Part shown: piece after piece, positions 44,657-53,402 of the stretch
Numbering within the stretch: position 1 is the stretch's first letter
How the letters are laid out: each line of letters starts with the position of its first letter
NCBI GenBank assembly: GCA_003755025.1
Contig: RJVL01000002.1
Location: forward strand, 62,001-126,000
DNA length: 64,000 nucleotides
Source: Diaphorobacter nitroreducens
Lineage (GTDB): Bacteria > Pseudomonadota > Gammaproteobacteria > Burkholderiales > Burkholderiaceae_C
Reading direction: 5' to 3'
Program-made: the position numbers and the translations under genes
The notes under the pieces: generated by a model
What the model was told of the DNA's origin: nothing
What the model saw: only the letters and a program-made list of their open reading frames with translations
Databases searched by the model: none

Positions 44657-46390
44657 ATGAAAAACCTCAGCATCGGCACCCGCCTGGGAGGCGGCTTCGC
44701 CCTTGTCCTGCTGCTGATGGCCCTGATGACGGCCTTTGGCGTATGGCGCCTGCAGACCGTGGCGCAAGCCACCAACGAGATGACGCAGCAACCCCTGGCG
44801 GTGGAGCGCATGATCAGCGACTGGTACCGCTATGTGTACAGCGCGGCGCGGCGCACCTCGGCCATCGTCAAGAGCACGGACCCTTCGCTCGGCCAGTTCT
44901 TCGCGGCAGACACCGCCACCTCCACGCGCGAATCGGCCGAGCTGCAAAAGCGTATCGAGACGCTGCTCACCAGCGACGAGGAAAAGGCCCTGTGGGCCGA
45001 CATTCAGAAGGCGCGCGTGACCTACCTGTCCTCGCGCGACCAGGCCGTGAAGGCCAAGGCCGAGGGCCAGCTGGAGGAGGCCGAACGCCTGCTCACCCAG
45101 GTGTACCTGCCCGCCACCGACCAGTACGTGGCGCTGATCCAGCGCCTGCTGGACATGCAACGCTCCCGCATCGACGCCACGGCGCAGGGGATCAATGTCA
45201 CCTATGGGCAAAGCCGGCTGTGGCTGATCGTGCTGGGCGTGCTCGGCCTGGGCGCAGGCGCCCTGTGCGCATGGTGGCTCACACGCGGCATCACGCGGCC
45301 GCTGGCGCAGGCCGTGCAGGTGGCGCGCGCCGTGGCGGCCAACGACCTCACCAGCCGCGTGCAGGTCGATTCGCGCGACGAGACCGGCCAGCTGCTGCAG
45401 GCGCTGCAGGAGATGAACGCCAGCCTGTCGCAGGTGGTGGCGCGCGTGCGCTCGGGCACCGACGGCATCGCCACGGCGTCCAGCCAGCTCGACGCAGGCA
45501 ACCAGGACCTGTCCTCGCGCACCGAGGAGCAGGCCAGCTCGCTGCAGGAAACCGCCGCCTCGATGGAGCAGCTGACCAGCACCGTGCGCCAGAACGCCGA
45601 CAACGCGCGCCAGGCCAACCAGTTGGCCTCCTCCGCCGCGCAGACGGCCACGCAGGGCGGCCAGGTGGTGGCCGGCGTGGTGCAGACCATGGGCGCCATC
45701 AACGCCAGCAGCCGCAAGATCAGCGACATCATCGGCGTGATCGACTCGATCGCCTTCCAGACCAACATCCTGGCGCTGAACGCCGCGGTGGAGGCCGCAC
45801 GCGCCGGCGAGCAGGGCCGCGGCTTTGCCGTGGTGGCCGGCGAGGTGCGTGCACTGGCACAGCGCAGCGCGGCTGCCGCCAAGGACATCAAGGGCCTGAT
45901 CGGCGACTCGGTCGCCAAGGTGGAGGAAGGCTCCCACCAGGTCGAGGAAGCCGGCCGCACCATGGACGCCATCGTGCAGAGCGTGCAGCGCGTGAGCGAC
46001 CTGGTGGCCGAGATCACCGCCGCCAGCCAGGAGCAGAGCGCGGGCATCGAGCAGGTGCACCAGGCCATCACGCAGATGGACCAGGTCACGCAGCAGAACG
46101 CCGCACTGGTGGAGGAAGCCACCGCCGCCACGGGCTCGCTCAAGGCCCAGGCTGGCCAGTTGGCCCAGGCAGTGAGCGTGTTCCGCGTGGAAGGCCTGCA
46201 GGCCGCCCAGACGGCAACGGCAGCGGCAGCGCCCGCCCCCCTCCGCCGGCCCGCACCGGCCACAACGACCACAACGACCAAGCCCCCCGCAGCAGCGCGC
46301 ACGCTGGCGGCGCCCGCCCGCCCACCGGCAGCGGCCAAGGCGGCCCCGGCCGCCGCGCGCCACAGCGACGACGATTGGGAAGCCTTCTGA
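44657..46390 (+). CDS. Methyl-accepting chemotaxis protein
   Basis: A 577-aa transducer. Two membrane helices (about residues 12-32 and 195-215) enclose a four-helix-bundle ligand-binding domain (4HB_MCP). HAMP follows (about 215-270), then the signalling domain with the hairpin tip [38 protein letters not shown] (in pieces). The tail is Ala/Pro-rich and ends DWEAF, close to the NWETF pentapeptide that tethers CheR/CheB. The ATG at 44657 is preferred to a TTG seven codons earlier. The ligand is unknown. Confidence 0.93.
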   Translation: MKNLSIGTRLGGGFALVLLLMALMTAFGVWRLQTVAQATNEMTQQPLAVERMISDWYRYVYSAARRTSAIVKSTDPSLGQFFAADTATSTRESAELQKRIETLLTSDEEKALWADIQKARVTYLSSRDQAVKAKAEGQLEEAERLLTQVYLPATDQYVALIQRLLDMQRSRIDATAQGINVTYGQSRLWLIVLGVLGLGAGALCAWWLTRGITRPLAQAVQVARAVAANDLTSRVQVDSRDETGQLLQALQEMNASLSQVVARVRSGTDGIATASSQLDAGNQDLSSRTEEQASSLQETAASMEQLTSTVRQNADNARQANQLASSAAQTATQGGQVVAGVVQTMGAINASSRKISDIIGVIDSIAFQTNILALNAAVEAARAGEQGRGFAVVAGEVRALAQRSAAAAKDIKGLIGDSVAKVEEGSHQVEEAGRTMDAIVQSVQRVSDLVAEITAASQEQSAGIEQVHQAITQMDQVTQQNAALVEEATAATGSLKAQAGQLAQAVSVFRVEGLQAAQTATAAAAPAPLRRPAPATTTTTTKPPAAARTLAAPARPPAAAKAAPAAARHSDDDWEAF

Positions 46391-46429
46391 GCGCCCCGGG
46401 CGGGGATAACCCACCCGCCTCGTTTTGCT

Positions 46430-46482
46430 ACGTTATTTATAGCTGCTAGCGCTTATATAACAAGCACTACAGCCCAAAAATG
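46430..46482 (+). repeat. Interspersed palindromic repeat, copy 8
   Basis: Copy with TTTATAGCTGCTAGCGCTTA, then ACAAGCACTACAGCCC and an A-run. It lies between the chemotaxis gene and the convergent dehydrogenase gene. Confidence 0.88.
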
Positions 46483-46518
46483 CAGTAAAGCAACCAGGCG
46501 CAGCCCCGATGCCGGGCG

Positions 46519-47328
46519 TCAAACGAACATGCCGCCCGATGCCTCGATGCGCTGTGCGTTCACCCAGCCCGTGCCCGGCTGCAGCAGCGCAGCGATCACG
46601 CCACCGATGTCGTCCGGCAGGCCCACGCGGCCCAGCGCGGTCTGGCCGGCGATGAAGGCGTTGAGCTGCGCGTTGTCGCGCACGGCGCCGCCGCCAAAAT
46701 CCGTCTCGATCGCGCCAGGCGCAACCACGTTCACGGCAATGCCGCGCGCGCCCAGTTCCTTGGCCAGGTAGCGCGTCAGCACCTCCACCCCGCCCTTCAT
46801 CGCCGCATAGGCCGCGTAGCCCGGTAGCGCGAACCGCGCCAGGCCCGACGACACGTTCAGGATGCGCCCGCCGTCGTTCATCAGCGGCAGCAGCTTCTGT
46901 GTGAGGAAAAACACGCCCTTGAGGTGGATGTTGACCATGTCGTCGAACTGCGCCTCGGTGGTCTCCATGAAGCTGGCATACACGCCCACGCCCGCGTTGT
47001 TCACGAGGAAGTCGAAGCGCTCGCGCTGCCAGTGCCGCACCAGCACGTCGCGCACCTGGCCTGCGAAAGCGGTGAAGGTGGCGCTGGCCGCCACGTCCAG
47101 GGGCAGCGCCACGGCGCGGCGGCCGAGGGCCTCGATCTCTGCGACGACGGCCTGCGCCTCGGCGGCCTGGCTGCGGTAGGTCAGGATCACATCGGTGCCG
47201 GACCGCGCCACGTGCAACGCGGCATTGCGGCCCAGTCCCCGGCTGCCGCCGGTGATGAGGGCGATGGCCGGACGGGCGGCCATGCCGGCGGTGGCCGTAG
47301 AGGAGGAAGAAGATGCGGCGTGGGTCAT
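46519..47328 (-). CDS. Short-chain dehydrogenase/reductase
   Basis: A 269-aa NAD(P)-dependent oxidoreductase. The cofactor motif is TGGSRGLG (around residue 27), then NNAGVG, the catalytic Ser in LNVSSGLA, and the Tyr/Lys pair in YAAYAAMKGG. The substrate is unknown. It is transcribed divergently from a LysR regulator, which probably controls it. Confidence 0.9.
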   Translation of the reverse strand: MTHAASSSSSTATAGMAARPAIALITGGSRGLGRNAALHVARSGTDVILTYRSQAAEAQAVVAEIEALGRRAVALPLDVAASATFTAFAGQVRDVLVRHWQRERFDFLVNNAGVGVYASFMETTEAQFDDMVNIHLKGVFFLTQKLLPLMNDGGRILNVSSGLARFALPGYAAYAAMKGGVEVLTRYLAKELGARGIAVNVVAPGAIETDFGGGAVRDNAQLNAFIAGQTALGRVGLPDDIGGVIAALLQPGTGWVNAQRIEASGGMFV

Positions 47329-47338
47329 GGCGGGAACC

Positions 47339-47406
47339 TTTCAGTGAGGAGTGAGAAGCAGTGAGCGGACTCTATTGATCCGCGCTGCATCCATAAATCA
47401 CTGAAA
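47339..47406. promoter_or_regulatory. Inverted repeat in SDR/LysR divergent promoter region
   Basis: TTTCAGTGA (47339-47347) and TCACTGAAA (47398-47406) are perfect inverse copies, 50 bp apart, with two direct ATTGATC copies in the same region. They may be LysR sites controlling both genes. Confidence 0.4.
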
Positions 47407-47436
47407 ATTGATCGCATCGTTCTTTGGATACGAACA

Positions 47437-48354
47437 ATGAGCCCGTTTGACCGCATGCACATCTTCGTCCGCGTGGCCGAGCTGGCCAGCTTCACGCAGG
47501 CCGCCGAAGCGCTGGGCATCCCCAAGGCAAGCGCCTCCACCGCCGTGCAGCAACTCGAAACCCAGCTCGGCACGCGCCTGCTGCACCGCACCACCCGGCG
47601 CGTCCAGCTCACGCAGGACGGGCAGGCCTATTACGAGCGGTGCAAGGATCTGCTAGCGGACGTGGACGAACTGCAGTCCATGTTCCAGCACCTCGACGGC
47701 GCCGGCCTGAGAGGACGCGTGCGCATCGACATGTCCACCGGCATGGCGCGCAACGTGGTGGTGCCCCGCCTGCCCGAACTGCTGGCGCGCCACCCCGGTC
47801 TGGAGATGGAGCTGAGCAGCACCGAGCGCCGCGTGGACGTGGTGCGCGAGGGCTTCGACTGCGTGCTGCGCACGGGCGCCGTGGTGGACAGCAGCCTGGT
47901 CGCGCGCCCGCTGGGGCTGGCGCGGCTGGTCAACTGCGCCAGCCCGGCCTATCTGCGCGCGCATGGCACGCCACGCTCGCTCGCCGACCTGCCGGGCCAC
48001 CGGCTGGTGCATTTCGTGAACACGCTGGGCGCCCGCTCTGCAGGCTTCGAGGCCGTGGTGGATGGCGCACTCGTGCTCACCCCCATGCAGGGCGCCCTCA
48101 CGGTGAACAATGCCGAGGCCTACATGGCCGGCTGCCTGGCGGGGCTGGGCCTGATCCAGGTGCCGCACCTGGGCGTGGTGGACCTGCTGGCGCGCGGCGA
48201 TCTGGTCGAAGTGCTGCCGCAACTGGCCGCCCCGCCGATGCCGCTCACGCTGATGTACGCCAACCGCCGCAACCTGCCGCGGCGCGTGCGCACGGTGATG
48301 GACTGGCTGGCGCAGGTGGTGGCGGAGCATCTGGCGCAGGTGGCCGCCGCCTGA
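47437..48354 (+). CDS. LysR-family transcriptional regulator
   Basis: A 305-aa regulator with the N-terminal winged helix (FVRVAELASFTQAAEALGIPKASASTAVQQLE in pieces) and the type-2 effector-binding domain (about 90-295). It resembles the CrgA/DmlR-like subgroup that usually controls a divergent oxidoreductase gene. The start MSPFDRMHIFVRV is 108 bp from the dehydrogenase start. Confidence 0.92.
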   Translation: MSPFDRMHIFVRVAELASFTQAAEALGIPKASASTAVQQLETQLGTRLLHRTTRRVQLTQDGQAYYERCKDLLADVDELQSMFQHLDGAGLRGRVRIDMSTGMARNVVVPRLPELLARHPGLEMELSSTERRVDVVREGFDCVLRTGAVVDSSLVARPLGLARLVNCASPAYLRAHGTPRSLADLPGHRLVHFVNTLGARSAGFEAVVDGALVLTPMQGALTVNNAEAYMAGCLAGLGLIQVPHLGVVDLLARGDLVEVLPQLAAPPMPLTLMYANRRNLPRRVRTVMDWLAQVVAEHLAQVAAA

Positions 48355-48384
48355 ACGGCCTGGCCCCCACGTGTCCCTGGGCCG

Positions 48385-49164
48385 CTAGACGCCCAGGTAC
48401 TGCCGCCGCGCCGCGGCGTCGCCCGCGAGCTGCGCCATCCCGGCGCTGTACACGATGCGGCCCTGCTCCAGCACGCAGGCGCGGTCGGCCACGGCCTCGG
48501 CGAAGGGCAGGTTTTGCTCGCTCAGCAGGATGCCGATGCCCTGGGCCTTCAGCGCGCGGATGGTGCGCGCCATCTGCTGCACGATGACCGGCGCCACGCC
48601 CTCCGAGGGCTCGTCCAGCAGCACCAGCAGCGGCTGGCCCATGAGGGTGCGCGCCACGGTCAGCATCTGCTGCTCTCCGCCGCTCATGCGCCCGCCGGGG
48701 CGGTCGGGCATTTCGCCCAGGTTGGGGAACAGCGTGAACAGCCGCTCGGGCGTCCACAGCGGCGCGGGCGTGCCGTCCGGCCAGTGGCGGGGTTTTTGGC
48801 GGCCCACCTCCAGGTTCTCCAGCACCGTGAGGTCGGTGAAGATGCGCCGGTCCTCGGGCACGTAGCCCAGGCCGCGCCGCGCGATGGCGTGCGGCGGCTG
48901 GCGGTCGATGCGCTGGCCCAGGAATTCGATGCGCCCGCTGCGCCGCTCCAGCAGGCCGGCAATGCCCTTGAGCGTGGTGGACTTGCCCGCGCCGTTGCGC
49001 CCCATCAGGGCCACCACCTCGCCGGGCCCCACGCTCAGCGATACGCCGTGCAGGATGTGGGCCGCGCCGTACCAGGCGTGCAGGTCTGCCACCTCCAGCA
49101 AGGGTGTTTTTGCTTCTAGAACTTTGCTGGGCAAGTGCAAGGCGCTATCGTTTTGATTCGTCAT
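48385..49164 (-). CDS. livF: Branched-chain amino-acid type ABC transporter ATPase LivF
   Basis: A 259-aa ATPase. Walker A is GRNGAGKST, the signature MSGGEQQML, Walker B VLLDEPSEGVAP and the switch His is replaced by the LivF-type SEQN motif (LLSEQNLPFA). The first about 20 residues (NQNDSALHLPSKVLEAK) are encoded by repeat copy 9 and are absent from a typical LivF, which begins near LLEVADLHAWYG. The ATG overlaps the livG stop. Confidence 0.92.
   Translation of the reverse strand: MTNQNDSALHLPSKVLEAKTPLLEVADLHAWYGAAHILHGVSLSVGPGEVVALMGRNGAGKSTTLKGIAGLLERRSGRIEFLGQRIDRQPPHAIARRGLGYVPEDRRIFTDLTVLENLEVGRQKPRHWPDGTPAPLWTPERLFTLFPNLGEMPDRPGGRMSGGEQQMLTVARTLMGQPLLVLLDEPSEGVAPVIVQQMARTIRALKAQGIGILLSEQNLPFAEAVADRACVLEQGRIVYSAGMAQLAGDAAARRQYLGV
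49104..49157 (-). repeat. Interspersed palindromic repeat, degenerate copy 9, in livF
   Basis: Divergent copy: TTGCTTCTAGAACTTTG, GGGCAAGTGC and CGCTATCGTTTTGAT. It encodes the extra N-terminal residues of LivF. Confidence 0.7.
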
Positions 49165-49919
49165 GCCGACTCCAGTGCCAGCCCCGTGCCCAGGTAGGCG
49201 GCCTGCACCCGCGCGTCGTCCTGGATCTGCTGCGGCGTGCCTTCGGCCAGCAGCTGGCCGCGCACCAGCACGGCCACGCGGTCGGCCAGGCCGAAGACCA
49301 CGTCCATGCTGTGCTCGGTGAACAGCACGCCCATGTGCCGTTCGCGCGCGATGCGCTGCACCAGCTGCATGAGCGCCAGGCGCTCGGCCGGTGCCATGCC
49401 GGCGGTGGGCTCGTCCATCAGCAGCAGCGCCGGGGCGTGCGCCAGCGCCATGGCCAGCTCCACGCGCTTGACGTCGCCGTAGGCCAGCGTGCTGCACGGG
49501 CGCTGCGCCTGGGCAGCCATGCCCACCTGCTCCAGCAGCGCCAGGGCATCCTGCGGGCGGTGCGCATCGGCACGGCGCCACCAGCGCCAGGCGTGCCGGT
49601 CGTGCGACAGCAGCGCCATCTGCACGTTCTGCAGCACGGTGAAGCTGGCGAAGGTCTGCGCGATTTGGAAGGTGCGGCCCACGCCGCGCCGCCAGACGGC
49701 GCGCGGCGCCAGGCCGGTGATGTCCTGCCCCTGCAGCAGCACGCGCCCATCGTCCGGGGGGAGCTGCCCGCCCACCAGGTTGAAGGTGGTGCTCTTGCCC
49801 GCACCATTGGGGCCGATCAGCGCCAGCAGCTCGCCGGCCTGCAGCGCGAACGACACGCCCTGCACGGCCTGCACGCCGCCGAAGGACTTGCGCAACCCCT
49901 GGACCTGCAGCAGGCTCAT
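49161..49919 (-). CDS. livG: Branched-chain amino-acid type ABC transporter ATPase LivG
   Basis: A 252-aa ATPase. Walker A is GPNGAGKST, Walker B LLLMDEPTAGMAP, and the LivG-type TEHSMDVVF follows. The start at 49919 (MSLLQVQGL) overlaps the permease stop in ATGA, and its stop overlaps livF. Subunits of this class carry branched-chain amino acids, urea or amides. Confidence 0.93.
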   Translation of the reverse strand: MSLLQVQGLRKSFGGVQAVQGVSFALQAGELLALIGPNGAGKSTTFNLVGGQLPPDDGRVLLQGQDITGLAPRAVWRRGVGRTFQIAQTFASFTVLQNVQMALLSHDRHAWRWWRRADAHRPQDALALLEQVGMAAQAQRPCSTLAYGDVKRVELAMALAHAPALLLMDEPTAGMAPAERLALMQLVQRIARERHMGVLFTEHSMDVVFGLADRVAVLVRGQLLAEGTPQQIQDDARVQAAYLGTGLALESA

Positions 49920-51823
49920 GGCGCGCCCTCCTGCGCTTTGTTTTTGATAGCTGCTCGCGCTTGCCACATCTGCGCAAAACCCGAGATTCCTTGAGGAAAC
50001 AGCAGCACCAGCAGCAGCATGATGCCGCCCAGCAGCGCGCGCCAGTAGTCAGTACTGCGCGCTACGGTGTCATGCAGCCAGGTGAACACACCCGCGCCCA
50101 CCACCGGCCCGGCCAGCTGCTGCATGCCGCCCAGCAGCACCATCACCAGCCCGTCCACCGAGCGCGACACGCCCAGCGCATCGGGCGCCACGCTGCCTTT
50201 GGAAAACACGTACAGCGCCCCCGCCAGACCGGCCAGCAGCCCCGCCACCACGAAGGCGGCCCACTGCACGCCGCGCACGTCGATGCCAATGGCGTCGGCC
50301 CGCAACGCCGAGTCGCGCGCCGCGCGCAGCGCCCAGCCCAACGGCGCAAACAGCATGCGCCGCAGCAGGTAGATGCCCGCCACGGCCAGCGCCAGCACCA
50401 GCCAATAGAAGCCCGCGCCCTGCGCGGCCCACTGCGGCGGCCACACGCCGGTGATGCCGTTGCTGCCGCCGGTGAACCCGTCCCACTGGTAGGCGATGGC
50501 CCAGGTGATCTGTGCGAACGCCAGCGTCAGCATGGTGAGCGACACGCCCGACAGGCGCACGCAGAACCAGCCGTACACCAGCGCGCCCACCGCCGCCACC
50601 AGCGGCCCCAGCAGCAGCGCCGTGCCCATGGGCCAGTCCAGCCAGCGCACCAGCAGCGCCGCGCCGTAGGCGCCCAGGCCGAAGTACGCCGCATGGCCGA
50701 ACGAATGCAACCCGCCCGGCCCCAGGATGCAATGCAGACTGGCGGCGAACAGCGCGGCAATCGCGATGTCGGTCAGCAGCACGGTGGCGTAGCTGCCCGG
50801 CTCCACCGCCAGCGGCAGCAGCGCCAGGCCCAGCACCAACGCGCACCAGGCGGCCGTGGCGCCCTGCCCTGCCCGGCGCAGCGGCGCCTCGGGCGCGCCC
50901 ACGCCGCGCACCACGGCCTGCGGGCGGCCCATGAGGCCCCAGGGCCGCCAGATGAGCACGGCCGCCATCACCAGGAACTCCACCACCAGCGTGAGCCGGG
51001 GAAAGGCCACCTCCACCCCCGCGACCTCGACCACGCCCAGCCAGATGCACACGGCCTTGAGCTCGGCAATCACCAGCGCCGCCACGAAGGCGCCGGGCAG
51101 CGAGCCCATGCCGCCCACCACCACCACCACGAAGGCGGCGCCGATGGTGAGCATGTCCAGCTCCAGGCTGGCGGGCTCGCGCGGCAGCTGCAGCGCGCCG
51201 CCCAGGCCTGCCAGCAGGGCCCCCAGCGCGAACACGCTGGTGAACAGCCAGGCCTGGTTCACACCCAGCGCACCGACCATCTCACGGTCCTGCGTGGCGG
51301 CGCGCACCAGCGTGCCCCAGCGCGTGCGCGTGAGCAGCAGCGTGAGCAGCACCAGCACCAGCGGCCCCACGGCGATGAGGAACAGGTCGTAGGCCGGGAA
51401 GCGCCGGCCCAGCAGGTCCACCGCGCCCTCCAGGCCCGGCGCGCGCGGGCCGAACAGCTCCTCCGGCCCCCAGAGCCACAGCGCCGCGTCCTTGATCACC
51501 AGCACCAAGGCGAAGGTGGCCAGCAGCTGCAACAATTCGGGTGCGCGGTAGATGCGGCGCAGCAGCAGCACCTCCACCGCCGCGCCCAGCAGGCCCACGG
51601 CCAGCGGAGCCAGCAGCAGCGCAGGCCAGAAGCCGAGGGCATCGCCCAGACGCTCCACCAGGGCATAGGCCAGGTACAGGCCCAGCATGTAAAACGAGCC
51701 GTGCGCGAAGTTGACGATGCGCATCACCCCAAAGATCAGCGACAGCCCCGCCGCCACGAGGAACAACGTGGAAGCGCCCGCCAGGCCATTGAGCAGTTGG
51801 GCCAGCAGCCCCGAAACATCCAT
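49916..51823 (-). CDS. Fused LivH-LivM ABC transporter permease
   Basis: A single 635-aa permease containing both halves of the usual pair. The LivH part (residues 1-310) has GLSLIFGVMRIVNFAHGSFYMLG and VVGGMGSLPGAFVAALVI. The LivM part (about 330-625) has LGPGGLHSFGHAAYFGLGAYGAA and LLGGMQQLAGPVVGA. Most organisms have separate genes. The last residues WQARAAIKNKAQEGAP are encoded by repeat copy 10. The start at 51823 is the family's MDVSGLLAQLLNGL. Confidence 0.9.
   Translation of the reverse strand: MDVSGLLAQLLNGLAGASTLFLVAAGLSLIFGVMRIVNFAHGSFYMLGLYLAYALVERLGDALGFWPALLLAPLAVGLLGAAVEVLLLRRIYRAPELLQLLATFALVLVIKDAALWLWGPEELFGPRAPGLEGAVDLLGRRFPAYDLFLIAVGPLVLVLLTLLLTRTRWGTLVRAATQDREMVGALGVNQAWLFTSVFALGALLAGLGGALQLPREPASLELDMLTIGAAFVVVVVGGMGSLPGAFVAALVIAELKAVCIWLGVVEVAGVEVAFPRLTLVVEFLVMAAVLIWRPWGLMGRPQAVVRGVGAPEAPLRRAGQGATAAWCALVLGLALLPLAVEPGSYATVLLTDIAIAALFAASLHCILGPGGLHSFGHAAYFGLGAYGAALLVRWLDWPMGTALLLGPLVAAVGALVYGWFCVRLSGVSLTMLTLAFAQITWAIAYQWDGFTGGSNGITGVWPPQWAAQGAGFYWLVLALAVAGIYLLRRMLFAPLGWALRAARDSALRADAIGIDVRGVQWAAFVVAGLLAGLAGALYVFSKGSVAPDALGVSRSVDGLVMVLLGGMQQLAGPVVGAGVFTWLHDTVARSTDYWRALLGGIMLLLVLLFPQGISGFAQMWQARAAIKNKAQEGAP
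49938..49983 (+). repeat. Interspersed palindromic repeat, copy 10, at livHM 3' end
   Basis: Copy with TTTTTGATAGCTGCTCGCGCTTG and ATCTGCGCAAAA. It encodes the C-terminal residues of the fused permease, leaving the frame open to the following livG overlap. Confidence 0.85.
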
Positions 51824-51955
51824 GTCAGTCGTCCAATGCCGCACAGGGCCACCGCAGCCCGCACGGGTGAAGCCCGCAGCCATAGCGCCCGGGTCGCCCC
51901 GCGGTAGCGGCCGCGCGTTCCCCCACGGGAAGGGCGCCGGCGCAGAGTCCGGCAG

Positions 51956-53143
51956 TCACTCGTCCTTGCGCAGCCGCTTCACCTCGGCGTCGCTGGGCTG
52001 GTACTTGGCGCCGTCGCGGTAGGTGAAGTCCACCATCACACCCTTGCCCATGCGCAGCGCGGTCTTGCCCACGTAGGCACCCATGGTGGACTGGTGGTCC
52101 TGCGTGCGGTAGGTGATGGGACCGAACGGCGTGGCCACCTGCAGGCCGCGGAAGGCGGTGATGAGTTTCTCGGTGTCGGCCGATCCGGCCTTGGCCAGCC
52201 CCGCCGCAACCGACTGGACGGCGTTGTAGCCCACCACCGAGCCCGCGCGCGGGTAGTCCTTGAAACGCTTCATGTAGGCGTCCAGAAAGGCCTTGTGCTC
52301 GGGGGTCTGGATGGCATACCAGGGGTAGCCGGTGACGATCCAGCCCTCGGGCGTCTCGCTCTTGAGCGTGTCCAGGTATTCCGGCTCGCCCGACAGCAGG
52401 CTCACCACGCTGCGGCCCGCGAACAGCCCGCGGGTGTTGCCCTCGCGCACGAATTTGGCGAGGTCGGCGGCGAACAGCACGTTGAAGATCGCATCGGGCT
52501 TGGCGTCTTCCAGCGCCTGGGCCACGCTGCCGGCATCCACCTTGCCCAGCGGCGTGGCCTGCTCGGCAACGAACTCCACGTCTGGCTGCGCGGCCTTGAG
52601 CAGCTGCTTGAAGGTGGCCACGGCCGACTGGCCGTACTCGTAGTTGGGATAGACGATGGCCCAGCGCTTTTTCTTCAGCGCCACGGCTTCGGGCACCAGC
52701 ATGGCCACCTGCATGTAGGTGGAGGGGCGCAGGCGGAAGGTGTAGCGGTTGCCGTGCTCCCACACGATCTTGTCGGTGAGCGGTTCGGCCGCCAGGAAGA
52801 AGCGCTTCTTCTGCTGCGCGAAGTCGGTCAGCGCCAGGCCCACGTGCGACAGAAAGCTGCCCATGAGCACATCCACCTTCTCGCGCGCGATCAGTTCCTC
52901 GGCCGCGCGCACCGCGTCGCCGGGGGTGGCGTTGTCGTCGCGCGTGACCAGCCGCAGTTGCTTGCCCTGGATGCCGCCAGCCGCATTGATCTGCTCGACC
53001 GCCAGTTCCATGCCCTTCTTGTAGGGCTCCAGAAAGGCGGGCTGGGCCTTGTAGCTGTTGATCTCCCCGATCGTGTAGGCCTCCTGCGCATAGGCGCCAC
53101 CCGCAAACAGCAGGGCGAGCAGGGGGGTGAAGGGCTTGTGCAT
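51956..53143 (-). CDS. ABC transporter substrate-binding protein (LivJ/K type)
   Basis: A 395-aa periplasmic binding protein (Peripla_BP_6). The signal peptide ends at GGAYAQ. Features are QINAAGGIQGKQLRLVTRDDNATPG in pieces, and VDVLMGSFLSHVGLALTDFAQQKKRFF in pieces. It is the receptor for the downstream permease and ATPases. The start at 53143 has AAAGGA upstream. The ligand is not certain; relatives bind branched-chain or aromatic acids, or amides. Confidence 0.92.
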   Translation of the reverse strand: MHKPFTPLLALLFAGGAYAQEAYTIGEINSYKAQPAFLEPYKKGMELAVEQINAAGGIQGKQLRLVTRDDNATPGDAVRAAEELIAREKVDVLMGSFLSHVGLALTDFAQQKKRFFLAAEPLTDKIVWEHGNRYTFRLRPSTYMQVAMLVPEAVALKKKRWAIVYPNYEYGQSAVATFKQLLKAAQPDVEFVAEQATPLGKVDAGSVAQALEDAKPDAIFNVLFAADLAKFVREGNTRGLFAGRSVVSLLSGEPEYLDTLKSETPEGWIVTGYPWYAIQTPEHKAFLDAYMKRFKDYPRAGSVVGYNAVQSVAAGLAKAGSADTEKLITAFRGLQVATPFGPITYRTQDHQSTMGAYVGKTALRMGKGVMVDFTYRDGAKYQPSDAEVKRLRKDE

Positions 53144-53402
53144 GGTCGAATCCTTTGCCACAGGTCAGCTTCCGGGCAACGCAACTGTACCGCTGCCACG
53201 AGTTTGCCCGACAATGTGCGGGTTTGCCCGCATGGCAGGGGGCAGCCAACGCCCGCACGCGATGCTTGACGGGTGCCGTGGACACAGCGCAAATGTCGGC
53301 TTATGCCGAGAGCGCATATCAAAGCCGCGACACTAACGCCACCGGCCCTGCCCCCACGGCTCCCGTTCGCCCTGTTTTCGTTCATTTTTCTGGCACCCAT
53401 CC

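Noticed and set aside
49920-49967. Earlier start of livG that would add about 16 residues
   Set aside because: These residues are only readthrough of repeat copy 10. The ATG at 49919 overlaps the permease stop and matches the family start.
49961-51907. Long plus-strand frame opposite the fused permease
   Set aside because: Gln/His/Arg-rich antisense composition; the permease on the other strand has intact family motifs.
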